Assembly (NCBI GenBank): GCA_019009955.1
Contig: CM032230.1
Coordinates: forward strand, 21,285,001 to 21,349,000
Direction of reading: 5' to 3'
Length of the DNA stretch: 64,000 bases
DNA from: Riptortus pedestris
Taxonomy: Eukaryota; Arthropoda; Insecta; Hemiptera; Alydidae
Shown here: positions 22,168 to 32,832 of the stretch, piece by piece
Layout: each line of letters opens with the position of its first letter
Position numbering within the stretch: position 1 is the first letter of the stretch
Made by a program: the position numbers and the translations under genes
The notes under the pieces: generated by a model
Seen by the model: the letters and a program-made list of their open reading frames with translations, nothing else
What the model was told of the DNA's origin: nothing
Databases searched by the model: none

Positions 22168-22432
22168 TTAGCAGATTTTCCTTAAAATAAATCAACTATT
22201 CATATTCTAAGCACGGCGCGATCTTGAAAAATATCTTCAATCGGAGCCTTAATCCTACCTAAATCACAAAAAAAAAAACTATCAAAATTGTACTCCCAAC
22301 GCGATTTCTAAAACTACTTCAAATGTTCAAATCGACCGCCCCTAGACGATGACCAACATGAGGCCTGTTTAAAAGCCTATTACTGTTCTAGCTGTCGTAA
22401 TTTTTCTTAATCTCATAATAATTAATAATGGG
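22168..22432 (+). mobile_element. HINE-like element, decayed 5' half
   Basis: TTAGCAGATTTTCC, AATCAACTATT and GCGCGATCTTGAAAAATAT are followed by a second partial repeat of the same block (CCCAACGCGATTTC). GTTCTAGCTGTCG marks the point beyond a lost microsatellite. The 3' half is missing. Confidence 0.6.
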
Positions 22433-22509
22433 CTCAAATATATTTTAACAGCAAATTTAATTTCTTACGATTGTTGTTTTTTCACCTACTTGTAATATTT
22501 AGAAGGGAC

Positions 22510-22740
22510 TTCTGTTACCCATGCGAGGTATAAAGTGTTGGCCTTAATCTCACATAGTAAACCTACACTGGCGAGTTCGGTTCCCGCCTGGGTAATAGGA
22601 ATTTATTCAATGACGGACGCATTAAATAAAACCCTTAGTCCCAACTGTATAAGAGTATGGTAGAAGAGATTTGGGGGGGAGAGAGGTAACCTGTAGATAA
22701 CCCGTCCCAATTAGCCATAGTTGCAAAAAGTAAATAAACT
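22510..22740 (+). repeat. tRNA-derived SINE
   Basis: ACCCATGCGAGG..GTTGGCCTTAATCTCAC is the tRNA-like head, and GCGAGTTCGGTTCCCGCC is a good B box. The body and the AATTAGCCATAGTTGC tail are clear. There is an insertion of about 25 bp near 22645-22675. Confidence 0.8.
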
Positions 22741-22756
22741 AATCTTATTGTTTGTT

Positions 22757-22955
22757 ATTGATTAACGTCCACTTACTGGTACTGCAGCTGATTGGGACCG
22801 GCTTATCTACAGGTTACCACCCTTTTAGCAGGACCTACCTAACCAGGATGTGACTAAGAATTTTATTCATGGAGTTTGTCATTATATAAATTCGTGTCTC
22901 TCGGTTTAAGATTAAGACGAACGTCTTAACGCACATGGCTAACCTGAGCGCCCAA
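22757..22955 (-). repeat. tRNA-derived SINE, inverted to its neighbour
   Basis: Begins TTGATTAACGTCCACTTA and continues CTTATCTACAGGTTACC. It ends near CACATGGCTAACCTGAG, the tRNA head. It lies tail to tail with the SINE at 22510-22740, 16 bp apart. Confidence 0.75.
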
Positions 22956-22969
22956 GTTCTTGTTGCAGA

Positions 22970-23483
22970 TATAGCATAAAGTGGTTATGTCAATAAATAA
23001 AATTTATGCTACATATATTATTAGAAACTTAAATTAGAAATTTGCCAACACCTGCTGCTGCATTTGTAACGCATCAAAAAATCACTTAATTCTAAATGAA
23101 ACCTCATTCAAAAAAATGTGATGATGTAAACGGGAAAATAATAATGCTTTAGTTGTAAAAATGGATTTTACACATAACATCCAAGAATGCAAGAGTTGTT
23201 CTATTCAAGATATCTAAATGAATACTCGGTGATGAAAATGAGTTATGTTTTATAACTCTATGTAGATAGAGCTCTATTTAACAAAAAAAAAAAAAAAAAG
23301 AAGAAGGATACAAATGCTTTTTAGGGTATAAGTAGCTGATCAAGTATTTATCGGATTCGGCTTTCCAGTGAAAAATAACAATGACCTTTGTAATCACACT
23401 TTCAATGTGTTATTGATTAATAAACGTACATCTGTCAAACATTAATTTTTGTATCATGACGGATAAGTTGAATTAAAAACTCT
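22970..23483. other. AT-rich stretch without recognised feature
   Basis: No gene or repeat was identified. A poly-A run lies at 23281-23299. Confidence 0.5.
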
Positions 23484-23636
23484 TAACGTCGCGCACGAGC
23501 TGTAACTAAGCAGATTTCGCTGGGGCGGTTATAACACACTCTTGATGAAATCTCCATATATTTCATATTTCTATGTAAAACCCCGATGAGAAGTGCGGGC
23601 ATACTAAAGGTGTAAAACATGAAAGGACAAATATAA
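23484..23636 (-). mobile_element. HINE-like element, type B, 3' fragment
   Basis: GTAACTAAGCAGATTTC and the following GGTTATAACACACTC..GAGAAGTGCGGG match type B minus-strand copies. A Helitron 3' terminus immediately follows at 23641. Confidence 0.55.
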
Positions 23637-23640
23637 TTAA

Positions 23641-24821
23641 CTAGCTCAGATACCCGGCTTCGCTCGGGAATTCATTTGAGGCTGAATGTTGATGGTATTT
23701 TTTTGGCAAGGCTTTATTTTGCACAATATTTTGACATTTACCCGTCCCAGTGTTTAGGGTTAATACCCGTCGTTTCTGTGGATTTGTTAATAATAAAATT
23801 AATTTTTTATGTAAGACTTCACTGTCCTCCATATGGTCATATTTCCCGCTTCCTGTGCATTATGCATAGATTTGAATTATTAAGGACTAAATATTAACTA
23901 CATTTGAATTAATTTTTCCAGGTGAGGTACCTGGTAGTTCATATTGAAAAGAATTCTTGAGCAAATTTCTCTAAATAACAAAATAAACAACTTTTGTTAT
24001 GTGCATATTTGCCGAAACTACAATAGGAAACGAAATACAAATATTTTTAATTTCAGGTCTCCCTTATAACCCCCACTCCTGCCTGTCCCTAGAAATAGTA
24101 TGGCTTTTTATAAGGAAGGCGTTAGTGCTAATACACATACCGAGTGTTTTATTTAGTTCGGTTGAGTCTTTTGTGCCAAATAAAATTTTTCACTTCCGCT
24201 ATAATTTTTAGCGGATATCTCGTTTATAATTCGGTATACGAAAAAAGTGTATATAACAAAAGTTACTCTAAATAGCAAAATAAACAACTTTTGTTATGTT
24301 CATATTTGCCGATAAACCAATAGGAAACGAAATATCGCTATTTTTAATTTCTGGCTTCCCTTAAAACCCCCACTCCTGCCCGTCCCTAGAAATGTTGGTA
24401 TGGCTTCTTATAATGAAAGCGTTAGTGCTAATACACATACCGAGTTTTATTTATTTCGGTTGGGTCTTTTGTCCCAAATAATATTGTTGACTCCCGCTAT
24501 AGTCATAAGCGTATAACTCATTTAAACTTCGGAATACGATGAAAGTGTTTATGACAAAAGTTACTCTAAATAACAAAATAAACAACTTTTGTTACGTGCA
24601 TATTTGCGAAAAAAACAATAGAAAACGAAATATCGCGACTTTTAATTTCAGGCCTCCCTTATAACCCCCACTCCTGTTCGTCTCAGAGAAAATTAATATA
24701 GCCTATCTCTCAAGTTGGACCAGACTGCTCACAGTGTGCCAATTTAATTTAAAATCGGTTAAGTAGTTTAGGAGTCCATCGCGGACAAAACATCGTGACA
24801 GGAGATTTATATATATTAAGA
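23641..24821 (-). mobile_element. non-autonomous Helitron (1.18 kb)
   Basis: On the minus strand it starts TCTTAATATATATAAATC after an A and ends GCGAAGCCGGGTATCTGAG, then CTAG before a T. The GCGAAGC region forms the terminal hairpin with CCCGAGC. The interior carries about 2.5 tandem copies of a roughly 297-bp module. No Rep/helicase gene. A second copy begins at 63921. Confidence 0.88.
23962..24690. repeat. 297-bp tandem repeat inside Helitron
   Basis: The phrase CTCTAAATAACAAAATAAAC recurs at about 23969, 24265 and 24563. Each is followed by CTTTTGTTA, CAATAGGAAACGAAATA and ACCCCCACTCCTG. The last unit is cut short. The same module occurs in the Helitron at 52004 and in the fragment at 59048. 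Confidence 0.8.
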
Positions 24822-25084
24822 TTACCTACGAATATATGTACCTTAATATATCACCTACGAATAACAGTATAGAACAACAATTGCAGAACATCAACGGCTT
24901 AACAAGATTGGTGTTAACATTTTTTTCGATCCTTTTGTTGTCAAATATTGTTTCCAAAGGACCTTTATTCGGTGAGATAACACTGAAATTAATAGTATGC
25001 TATCATCAATTAGGATTATCTTGACAGTCCACTTCTAATCATTGGATTTCTACTGCGGAGATGAAATTAGTAGAGTTTCATTCG

Positions 25085-25133
25085 AACATGTGGGAAATCT
25101 GCTTAGTTTAAGCTGCCCCTGCGCGACGGACTT
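25085..25133 (+). mobile_element. HINE-like 3' terminus, solo
   Basis: ATGTGGGAAATCTGCTTAG, then AGCTGCCCCTGCGC and GACGGACTT at 25133. Only the subterminal repeat and hairpin remain. The 260 bp before it and 570 bp after it show no recognised feature. Confidence 0.75.
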
Positions 25134-25709
25134 ATTTTTTCATGAGAACAACCTCAATGACGACTTTTTCAGAAAAAAGCTCACTAAAAGATTCTAGTAG
25201 ACAATATTTTTCATCTTATTAGCCAGTTAGTTCTTCACTGTCAGATAATGGGTTTCAGTTAAGAAAATTCTGAAAATAGAAAGGTCAGTTGATGAGTAGA
25301 GAGCGCAAGTAGACAACCATTATATGTATTCCACAAATATTCAAGTAAAGACGGCCCGAACGACTCCTTCCCTGAGGCGAAACTTATACACGAATAACTC
25401 CCAGATAGGAAAGAAAACCTTTCTCTCTCTTACATAAAGTTTTTTTGAGGTTTTCCTTGAGAGACCTTCGCCCAAGGAATATTATCAGGACTCCTCAAGG
25501 AATCCACGAGAGAATCCTTTCCTAGAGAATTCTGTTTAATAACACACGGTCAAACCTTTTATTTCCATGTGCGTTGTAAAGGTACTCTCCAAGGAGAAGA
25601 AGGGCTGAAAAATAAATTATGCAGATTTGCCAGTATTATTATACATTATTTTTTGTTGTAACCGTTAAAAATATTCTCATTGAAATGATCCACAAAAAAA
25701 AAAAAAAAA

Positions 25710-26409
25710 CAGTCCGTCACTCAGGGGCTGGGTAAACTAAGCAATTTCCATCGTGAGACTAAAATAATTTACTGAAGATTCAAAACAAGAAAATACTAAT
25801 AATTCCTATATGAATTAAATGAAATCTAAAGAGCAAAAATTGTAGAACAATATCGAAATAATATGTTTTAAAAACTATTAGATCGGGCATAATAAATCCC
25901 CCACCATTAACCACCTCTAACCTGGTCCGAGTACATCCATGAACGAATATAACCTTTAAACCTAAAATAAACGGTTAAGTTATAAAATTAACTTATATAT
26001 TGAGTGCGGTATAGATAAAATAAACATTTTCGAGTCAAGGCCAGAAAATCAAAGTAGATGTCATCACACTACGAACATGCATGTTTCGCAGAGTAAAAGT
26101 GCTATGAATGCATGATATTTAAGTATCGCATAAAGTAGTTAATAACATAACAGCTTATTGTTAATATAACATGAATTTTCGAAATTCCTCTCTCTCTCTA
26201 AACACCATCCCTAAAGATCGACTTCAGCCGTTAACAAACTTGATCTTAATTTTTACATACTTCTAGAGCGTTAAGAGACATACATATATATATATAATTT
26301 TTTACGGACCCCATTTTCGTCGTCTTCAAGGTAGAAACGATAGACATTTGAATAATGTTTCAAAAAAACGCGTCAAGAGTACTCCCTTAATTTCTCTTAA
26401 TCCGCTAAT
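25710..26409 (-). mobile_element. HINE-like element, type B
   Basis: Left end CAGTCCGTCACTCAGGGG after a poly-A run. Type B interior, CTTCTAGAGCGTTAAGAGAC, short (TA)n at 26283-26296, TTTTCGTCGTC and a decayed 5' end, CTTAATCCGCTAATA. The terminal palindrome is nearly lost. Confidence 0.65.
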
Positions 26410-26465
26410 AAGTAATTGTCCAATTAATTGTTTAGTGATAAAAATGTTTAAGTTTGTGTATTTAA

Positions 26466-27202
26466 CCCTCTCAATACCACGGGTCCGGACAATCACAGAC
26501 AACCACGGGGGTCCTGGATTTATTAGTTAGGAATATGAAACATGACTACAATTAATACATACCTATTACAATTTTATTGATTGTATGAAGTTTATTTATT
26601 AAAAGAATTTATCGATTGTAAAAAATGTATTGATTAAGAAACAAAATCCTTCGTCTATTGTCTTGGTTTTTGATTTGACTCATTGGAGTCATCATCTTAC
26701 GTATTTTGTTAGCACAGTTGCCGTTCTAAGAATCAATTCCTGTTTCCGAAATACAGAAAAGAGAGTAAAAATAGGAAGGAATACCTTGTTTTTTATTCTC
26801 TTTCCTTGAGTTTGGTGACTTAAAACTTTTAATTTCTTTTAATCAATAAATTCTTTTAATAAATAAATTTCATAAAATCAATAAAATTGTAATAGGTATG
26901 TATTAAAAAAGTTATACGTGTAGTACCATGGGGTCTTGCAAGGACCCCAAACAAAGTGTTTTTAGAAATAAATAAATTATTAATGGTTTATCTATAAAAA
27001 AATAGATTTTATATTATATATGGTTTATCTATAAAAACAGTTTTTATAGTAGAATCTATATAAACTGTTAATACGATCTGATACAAAACCGTTTCAAAGG
27101 AAAAGTCACAAAGTAACAATTCGATTGGTCAAGTTTTTCATAAAGTTTTCGTGAAAATTCGGAGAGCTGGGGTCCTCGGAGGACCCCATGGTACTGGGAG
27201 GG
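26466..27202. mobile_element. piggyBac-type non-autonomous element
   Basis: Flanked by TTAA on both sides (26462-26465 and 27203-27206). Ends are inverted: CCCTCTCAATACCACGGG and, reversed, CCCTCCCAGTACCATGGGG. TTAA plus a CCCT start is the piggyBac signature. An extra internal copy of the end motif, GTACCATGGGGTCTTGC, lies at 26925-26941. No transposase is encoded, and a second inverted-repeat unit is nested at 26552-26905. Confidence 0.85.
26552..26905. mobile_element. nested inverted-repeat element
   Basis: Arms of about 70 bp: TTAATACATACCTATTAC..ATTTATTAAAAGAATTTAT on the left and the inverse on the right, ending GGTATGTATTAA. The centre (26640-26830) is unrelated. It may be a MITE inside the piggyBac-type element or part of that element's own structure. 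Confidence 0.6.
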
Positions 27203-27284
27203 TTAATTTTGGAATCAAAAGGACCCTAATAATTAACGTTTATATGTGTAATTAGCGAAATAGATAAATAATGATTCTTTATTC

Positions 27285-27517
27285 TCTTTAACGAACTTGA
27301 CCGTTAGTTGTGCATAAAACACTCATATATCTGCTTTGGTAACGATGTAACAGAAATGACGACAGCGAGAGCGTCAACATATATATATATATATATATAA
27401 TGTGCCTCATTTTCGTCGTCTCCTAGGTAGGATTGAGGGACATTTGTCGAATTTTCTCAAAATCGTGCCAACAGAACAGCCTCAGTAGCTGATTTCCTTT
27501 AAGGAAAATCTTCTAAA
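27285..27517 (-). mobile_element. HINE-like element, 5' part
   Basis: TTAACGAACTTGACCG, the sequence before the core, (TA)n at 27379-27400, TTTTCGTCGTCTCCTAGG and the 5' palindrome CCTTTAAGG ending at 27517. The 3' half is missing. Confidence 0.7.
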
Positions 27518-28524
27518 AACTCATCTGAAACTTCAAGCAATATATTTATAAAGAAATCACTGTAACGCAAAACAGAAATCCTATTATTCTTAGTTTTAAA
27601 TATATGCTGGTTTACCACTGTTTTCTGGAACGGAGACCACCCGAGTTGTTAGATAGGCATTAGCCAGTATGATTATGTAGACTTCAACTATAATCTATAC
27701 TCCACAAACTGACATAAGTAATGATTAAGTGGAATAGATTTCTTTTACATGAAACTCTTAATATCTACTTTGTTAACGATATTTAATAAATAAATTAGTG
27801 CAAAAGAAGGGGGAGTTAGTAAATATGTATAAAAACAATCTTATTGCCAATTTAATTTTCAATAAATGGTGTTTTATAATTTTTTTCTTAGCGTTACTTT
27901 AGCGAATATTCACGACAATTGATTTCGATACCTTTAATTTATCTTTATTCAACTGAAATTATTTTGAATTCATTCCATAATCCATTGCAAATATCAGTGA
28001 CATGGATATTTTTAGGAGATTAATTAATGAGGAATACGATTGCAATTTTATTTCCTCGGCAATTAAGCTGAATAATTTATTTTAAAGAGAATATTGAATA
28101 TCCTTGCAAAATTAAATAAACGAACTTTTTTATATAAACGTTTTTATCCGATACACAATTTGTTTGGCGGACACACTACACACTTTAATTTACACACTCG
28201 GTAATTTGTTTTCCACAAGTAACAATATATTTTGGCAATTTCGATAAAACACGAGTCGATCATTCGAATCACTGGACAAATAGCTCATTCTCAATAAATT
28301 GCCGGGCGAGCTGGCCGAGTTAATATTAACCCACATTTTTAGTAGGTTCAGCAATAAGAGTGTGTTTGCATTTGAACTAGCAACAAAATCCCACAAGTAG
28401 AACAATGAATGCATATTTCGCAACAATACTGGCTTATATCGTGAGATCACAAAAAGAGGGCCTCTACTACAGATGAAAACTGAAAAAAATACAATTAAGT
28501 CAGTATTGTATAGATACAGAAAAA
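27518..28524. other. unrecognised, AT-rich stretch
   Basis: A minus-strand frame of 86 codons at 28190-28450 shows no motif. No repeat family was recognised. Confidence 0.45.
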
Positions 28525-29215
28525 AAGTCTGTCAAGCAGGGGCTGCGTAAACTAAGCAGATTTCCCTCGTGAAGTTTAACAATAGATAAATCTGCATACT
28601 GGTAGAATATTCACCGTCAGTATTATTAGGTGAATAAATACAAATGATAATAAGAAACTTCTCGACGGGAAGCGTTTGAGATGTGAACAGGTCTGTCAAC
28701 GGAAAGATATTAAAGTACTCTATAAAAGATTAATTTTATAGAAAACTATATACCTACTGCATCTACTACTGTAATATTTAATGAATCAAAATAATTTAAT
28801 AATTTTTATCTCAATCAATTAAATTTTAGTAGTCCAAGAACATAAAAGGGGGGGGGTCACCAGAACATATACCCACATCATGTATAATGAAGGTCTCTTC
28901 GAAACAGTATTTGGTATTGAAGCATCGAATAATGTGGTTTATTATACAACAGAGTATTGTTTATGTAACGTATAGAAGTGGGGAGTGCTGAAGGCTGAAA
29001 AAAGAAAAATGCAAATATCTCAGTTAATATTACAGATAGAACTTAAATGTATATAATATCATTTATAATACATTTCAATTGCAATAAAATTAGTTATTTT
29101 TCTATTTTTCGATCCGAGGTATAATAACGGAGATATTTGGAATTTTCGAAACCACCCCCCCCCCCTCCTACAGTTCGGATTTCAACCCTTAACGTACTTC
29201 TCTATCCGGCCAATA
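28525..29215 (-). mobile_element. HINE-like element, type L, 5' end missing
   Basis: AAGTCTGTCAAGCAGGGG, AGCAGATTTCCCTCGTG and the type L block in reverse (AACAATAGATAAATCTGC, GGTGAATAAATACAAATG). A C-tract (29154-29166) follows. It stops before the TA core, where another copy begins 28 bp on. Confidence 0.75.
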
Positions 29216-29243
29216 ATAACAGACATAATTCTAATTTTCAAAA

Positions 29244-29649
29244 AATTCCGTCACGCAGAGGCTGCATAAACTAAGCAGATTTCCCACGTGCTGGTATGAC
29301 ACACTTGAGATCTCATCTCACGACTGATTCTCTATCGCTATGTATAAAACCAAAGAGAAGGAAGCGGAAGAGTGTAGCTACTGAAGACTAAAAAGAAGAA
29401 AGTACGAATTGCAAAAGTAATATTTGAGTTACGAAAAAAGTGCATAGAACAGCCATCAATAGTTTAACAAGATAGGTTATATAACATTTTATGATACAGC
29501 TCTTAATAACGGAAACATGTTGAATTTTGGAATTCCCCCCCTCTATAACACTACTATTCCTACACCGATTTCAGCAAATAACAAATATAATCCATAGTGT
29601 TGACTAACTGTTAAATATCGATTACGAAAAACATCAAATAAATATTTTC
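29244..29649 (-). mobile_element. HINE-like element, type B, truncated
   Basis: AATTCCGTCACGCAGAGG, then AGCAGATTTCCCACGTGC. Type B interior with GAAAGTACGAATTGC and TAATAACGGAAAC. It is broken at about 29650 by a retrotransposon fragment, and the sequence beyond the fragment belongs to a plus-strand copy. Confidence 0.7.
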
Positions 29650-29992
29650 GGGACTTCTCTTCTTCTTCTACCTCCTTCGTGCCGATAAGCGTGGAGGGGC
29701 CACCTCAGTCCACTTTGCCCAGCTGGGTCTGTCCGCCGCAAGGCTCCTCATCTCTGGCGCGGTCTTGCCCCTTTCTGCTCCTAATCGAGCTACGTAGTCC
29801 TGGTAAGTAAGTCTAGGTCTACCACGGGGTCGTTTGCCTTCTGGCCGTGCTTCATATAACCATTTGGCCTTTCTTGTGTCCCCCATTCGGTTGACATGAC
29901 CAAACCACTGTTGGCGCTCCTCCACTATCTCTCCAATCGGTCTCACCCCGAGGACCTGTCTTATCCGCTTATTTCTGATGCGGTATTTCATT
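29650..29992 (-). pseudogene. non-LTR retrotransposon RT, C-terminal fragment
   Basis: A minus-strand frame carries the classic end of a non-LTR retrotransposon polymerase: LGVRPIGEIV, QQWFGHVNRM, KRPRGRPRLTYQDYV, then LAADRPSWAKW. The WFGHV-RM and RGRPR-W-D blocks lie beyond the catalytic core and are shared by many arthropod LINE-like elements. The product stops after SARRR and is followed by a GAAGAAGAAGAG tail on the minus strand, as in elements that end in microsatellite-like tails. The 5' part is missing. HINE-like sequence on the two sides has opposite orientation, so this is not a simple insertion. Higher GC than surroundings. The exact clade cannot be set from this piece. Confidence 0.75.
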
Positions 29993-30300
29993 AAAGGGGA
30001 GGAATTTCGAAAGTTCATGATATCTTCGTTATTATATGTCGGATCGAAAAAGTGTATAGAACCAATATCATTGCAAATTAAATCTTTATAAATGTTGTTA
30101 TATACATTTTTTCACTATGTTGATTATTAACCGACATATTCGACCTTCAGTAAACCCAAATGTCAAGCCGTTATGAAGCACGTTATTTGAAGCCTAAATA
30201 TCAAATATCGTTCTCATTGAACTTTTACGCTTTGGGATAGGCGCAAATAGGTAACTCATGTGGAGAATCTTAGGTAACGCAGCTAAAATAAAACACAGCT
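29993..30300 (+). mobile_element. HINE-like element, 3' half, decayed terminus
   Basis: Begins in the G-rich tract (GGGGAGGAATTTCGAAAG) and continues ATGTCGGATCGAAAAAGTG and CAAATTAAATC. It reaches a decayed hairpin region, GTAACGCAGCTAAAA. The 5' half and core are absent. Confidence 0.65.
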
Positions 30301-31177
30301 ACCTGATAGGATCATTTTTCGTCATCCTTAATGGGAATCTGCAAAATTCCCGTCCTTTAACAGCCATTAACGATCAATGTGTTAAGTATTACATAAACTA
30401 TTATACCGGTTTTGGTAACAATCAATCAAAAATTGCGACCGTTAAAGCGTTACAAGACAAATGTTTATCGCGTCGTAAGATCAACCCCTACAGCTGCTAA
30501 ACAAATATAACCACAGTTGTGATGGTGTTTCCTCGAAGAAAAAATAAACCAAAAGGCTTTGTTGAGAAATTAAAACTAAAGTGAGGGACAGAGAGCATAC
30601 TGCTGGAAAGAATATTACATTAAATAGGGGAATATTTATGAAGACCCCGGCTGTTGGGTAGGGGCGAGTCTTGGAGATTTCTTATCTGCTCTAGTCCACA
30701 ATAAGATTGCGACTCTACTTAATGTCGTGTGAATGCGATATGGAAGCCGGTTTGATATATGGCCACATTAAAAACAATATTTCCAGTCATCGTAGGGGTT
30801 GCCAGCTGCTGTATAGGGAGATAAATCAGCCGGGACTAGAAGAACTAGCGGCCCCCCTCCTGGGAATTCTACCCCACGCTAGTCGGTGTCAAGCCTGGGA
30901 TTTAAGAATGGGGGAGCTAATTTTTTGGAAGGCCTGCCCTGTGCACCGACCCGTGCAATAGTATTTTTTAAAACCCCCTTCCGCCCTTTTCATATCTGCT
31001 TCAACCCTATTCTACAACTCCTTTTATTGCCTCCAAGTAAATAATATTGAAGATTATTTTTCTCTATTTTCTTTATACGGTCCCTTCCTTAAGACTCATT
31101 AGCAGATCTCTCATACTACTATAACGACGGGGGGGACAAAAATAATTTTAGAGCATTTCATTTGAGGAAATTAATTT
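30301..31177. other. mixed stretch with GC-richer block
   Basis: 30405-30470 is a minus-strand HINE scrap (AAAATTGCGACCG). 30640-30965 is GC-rich for this window and open on the plus strand for 84 codons at 30707-30961. The product (for example QPGLEELAAPLLGILPH) is not one I recognise. Confidence 0.35.
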
Positions 31178-31324
31178 TTAACAAATTTCCCTTGAGAGAA
31201 AACAGCTATTGGGGTCGTACTCAAACATCGATACGCGATATTTGAAAAAATGTCCTCAATTGTCCATCGATCCTACCTAGGAGATGATAAAAATGAGGTC
31301 CGTTAAAACTTTATATGTATATAT

Positions 31325-31643
31325 GATGTTGTTTATTGGAGTTTTGGTCAGTGTTGGTGAATAAATCTTAGTCCATTCCAATATTTCGAGAATATTAATT
31401 TTCTTTTCTTTAGGGCAAGACTAAAGATACTTAAAAAATATTGAACATTACTCTGTTTACATTAGGTGTGTATTCAAAACACTTAGTACTCCTAATGTAA
31501 AGAGAGGTACAACAGTAATGTACAATAGTTTTTAAGTATCTTTAGTCTTGCCCTGAAGAAGAGAAAATAAATATTCTCGAAATATTGGAATGAACGAACA
31601 TTTTTTTCACCAACACTGACCAAAACTCCAAAAAACAACAACA

Positions 31644-31645
<2 letters not shown>
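31325..31645. mobile_element. 321-bp foldback element
   Basis: Left arm GATGTTGTTTATTGGAG..ACTAAAGATACTTAAAAA and right arm TTTTTAAGTATCTTTAG..CTCCAAAAAACAACAACACC pair over about 125 bp each. An inner stem TTACATTAGG/CCTAATGTAA surrounds a 24-bp loop at about 31470. Each arm contains the CCTGAAGA-hairpin-CGAAA motif. Inserted in (TA)n. Confidence 0.8.
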
Positions 31646-31689
<44 letters not shown>

Positions 31690-31757
31690 TGTTAACACGA
31701 TCTAGCGGTCGCAATTTTTGTTTGCTAGCTACCAAACTGTATATTTAATTATTTTAA

Positions 31758-32379
31758 TGTGTATGTTACTAGAGTTTAATCGATGAAATTGTTCAAAAAT
31801 TTTGATAGCCAAAGGATTTATCGAGTAAATGTTGTTGAGTGTATGTAGTGAGCTTAATGAATCTGTGCGCAGTACTATTTCATTTTGGCAGCATTGGACT
31901 CTTGACAAGGCTAACAGGATGGCCTGAAGCTCGGCTGTATAGGAGCTAGATACAGGCGTCAATTTTAGTTGGTAATTATTGGAGCCAACTATCGCAGCAG
32001 AACCTGTACCACTTGCTGTCTTAGAGGCATCAGTATAAGCAAACACACTATTAGCTTTGTCACCCAATACTGACCTAAAATAAGCACTGTACATGTGTTG
32101 TGAGGTTGGATTGGATTGAACTTGCCTAAAGATGTGTCTATTGTAAAATTTTGATTACGCCAAGGAGGATATGGAAGTAACTGGAGAGTGTATATGTCCG
32201 TGTTTGCTAATGGTATTTGTGCAGTGTAAAATGTATATCTTATGAAAAGTGGTTTCGGTCTAGTTCGGTAAACTAAATATTTATTATAATATGCACTATG
32301 TAGGACTGACGTTGAGCGTGGAGTATTTAAGAATTTAGAATCGCCTGCATTGCGGAACTCATTAAATAAATAAAAAAAT
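31758..32379 (-). pseudogene. RNase H domain fragment of a non-LTR retrotransposon
   Basis: The minus-strand frame contains the RNase H acidic residues in order: YTDAS (Asp), TAELQAI (Glu) and LRTDSLSS (Asp), the layout of the C-terminal RNase H domain in I/R1/Jockey-like elements. Upstream, after a frameshift near 32115, lies LPYPPWRNQNFTID, matching the PPW linker before RNase H in those elements. Both ends are truncated within coding sequence. An imperfect 11-bp duplication, AATTATTTTAA (31747-31757) and AATCATTTTAA (32380-32390), flanks it. Oddly, the A-rich stretch AAATAAATAAAAAAAT sits at the right end, which would suit an insert on the plus strand, while the gene reads minus. It lies inside a HINE-like copy and is not functional. 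Confidence 0.75.
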
Positions 32380-32763
32380 AATCATTTTAAGTAAAAGAAA
32401 GATCAAGTTAGTTAATAGCTTAAATCACACCAGGGGGAGTGGGGGTTTAGGGGGGTTTCAAAAATTCTTAATATCCCCGTTATTATTCGCCGGATCAAAA
32501 ATTTCTATAGAAACAATCTTATAGAAAATTTAATATTCTATAAATGTTATGTATGTTTTTTCACAATTTTGATTATTAACGGAGATTTTTTAGCTTTGAG
32601 ACCTTAGTAAACCCCTTTATGAAGCACATTATTTGAAGTCTAAACACCAAATATTGTTCTCATTGAGCTTTCAGGTAGAAACAATAAATAACAACAATAA
32701 ACAATAAAATGTGACGCACGAGGGAAACCTGCTTAGTTAACGCAGCCCCTTCGCGATGGGCTT

Positions 32764-32832
32764 TTAGCGGAAAATTAGCTATTTAGGTCCTCATGATTCG
32801 ATTTTCGAAAACCTTCGGAAGGCAAAGATCTC
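32764..32832 (+). mobile_element. HINE-like 5' end, head-to-tail with previous copy
   Basis: TTAGCGGAAAATTAGCTATTT, CATGATTCGATTTTCGAAAA follows directly on the 3' end of the preceding copy. It breaks off at about 32832. Confidence 0.65.

Larger units (their letters stand above)
31178..32763 (+). mobile_element. HINE-like element with two nested insertions
   Basis: Starts TTAACAAATTTCCC and ends TTAACGCAGCCCCTTCGC, GATGGGCTT at 32763. A foldback element (31325-31645) sits in the TA core, and an RNase H fragment (31758-32379) sits beyond GATCTAGCGGTCGC. Without them the copy is about 640 bp. Another HINE-like 5' end follows with no spacer. Confidence 0.8.

Noticed and set aside
31492..31698. 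68-codon minus-strand frame
   Set aside because: It is a product of the foldback arm and TA microsatellite.
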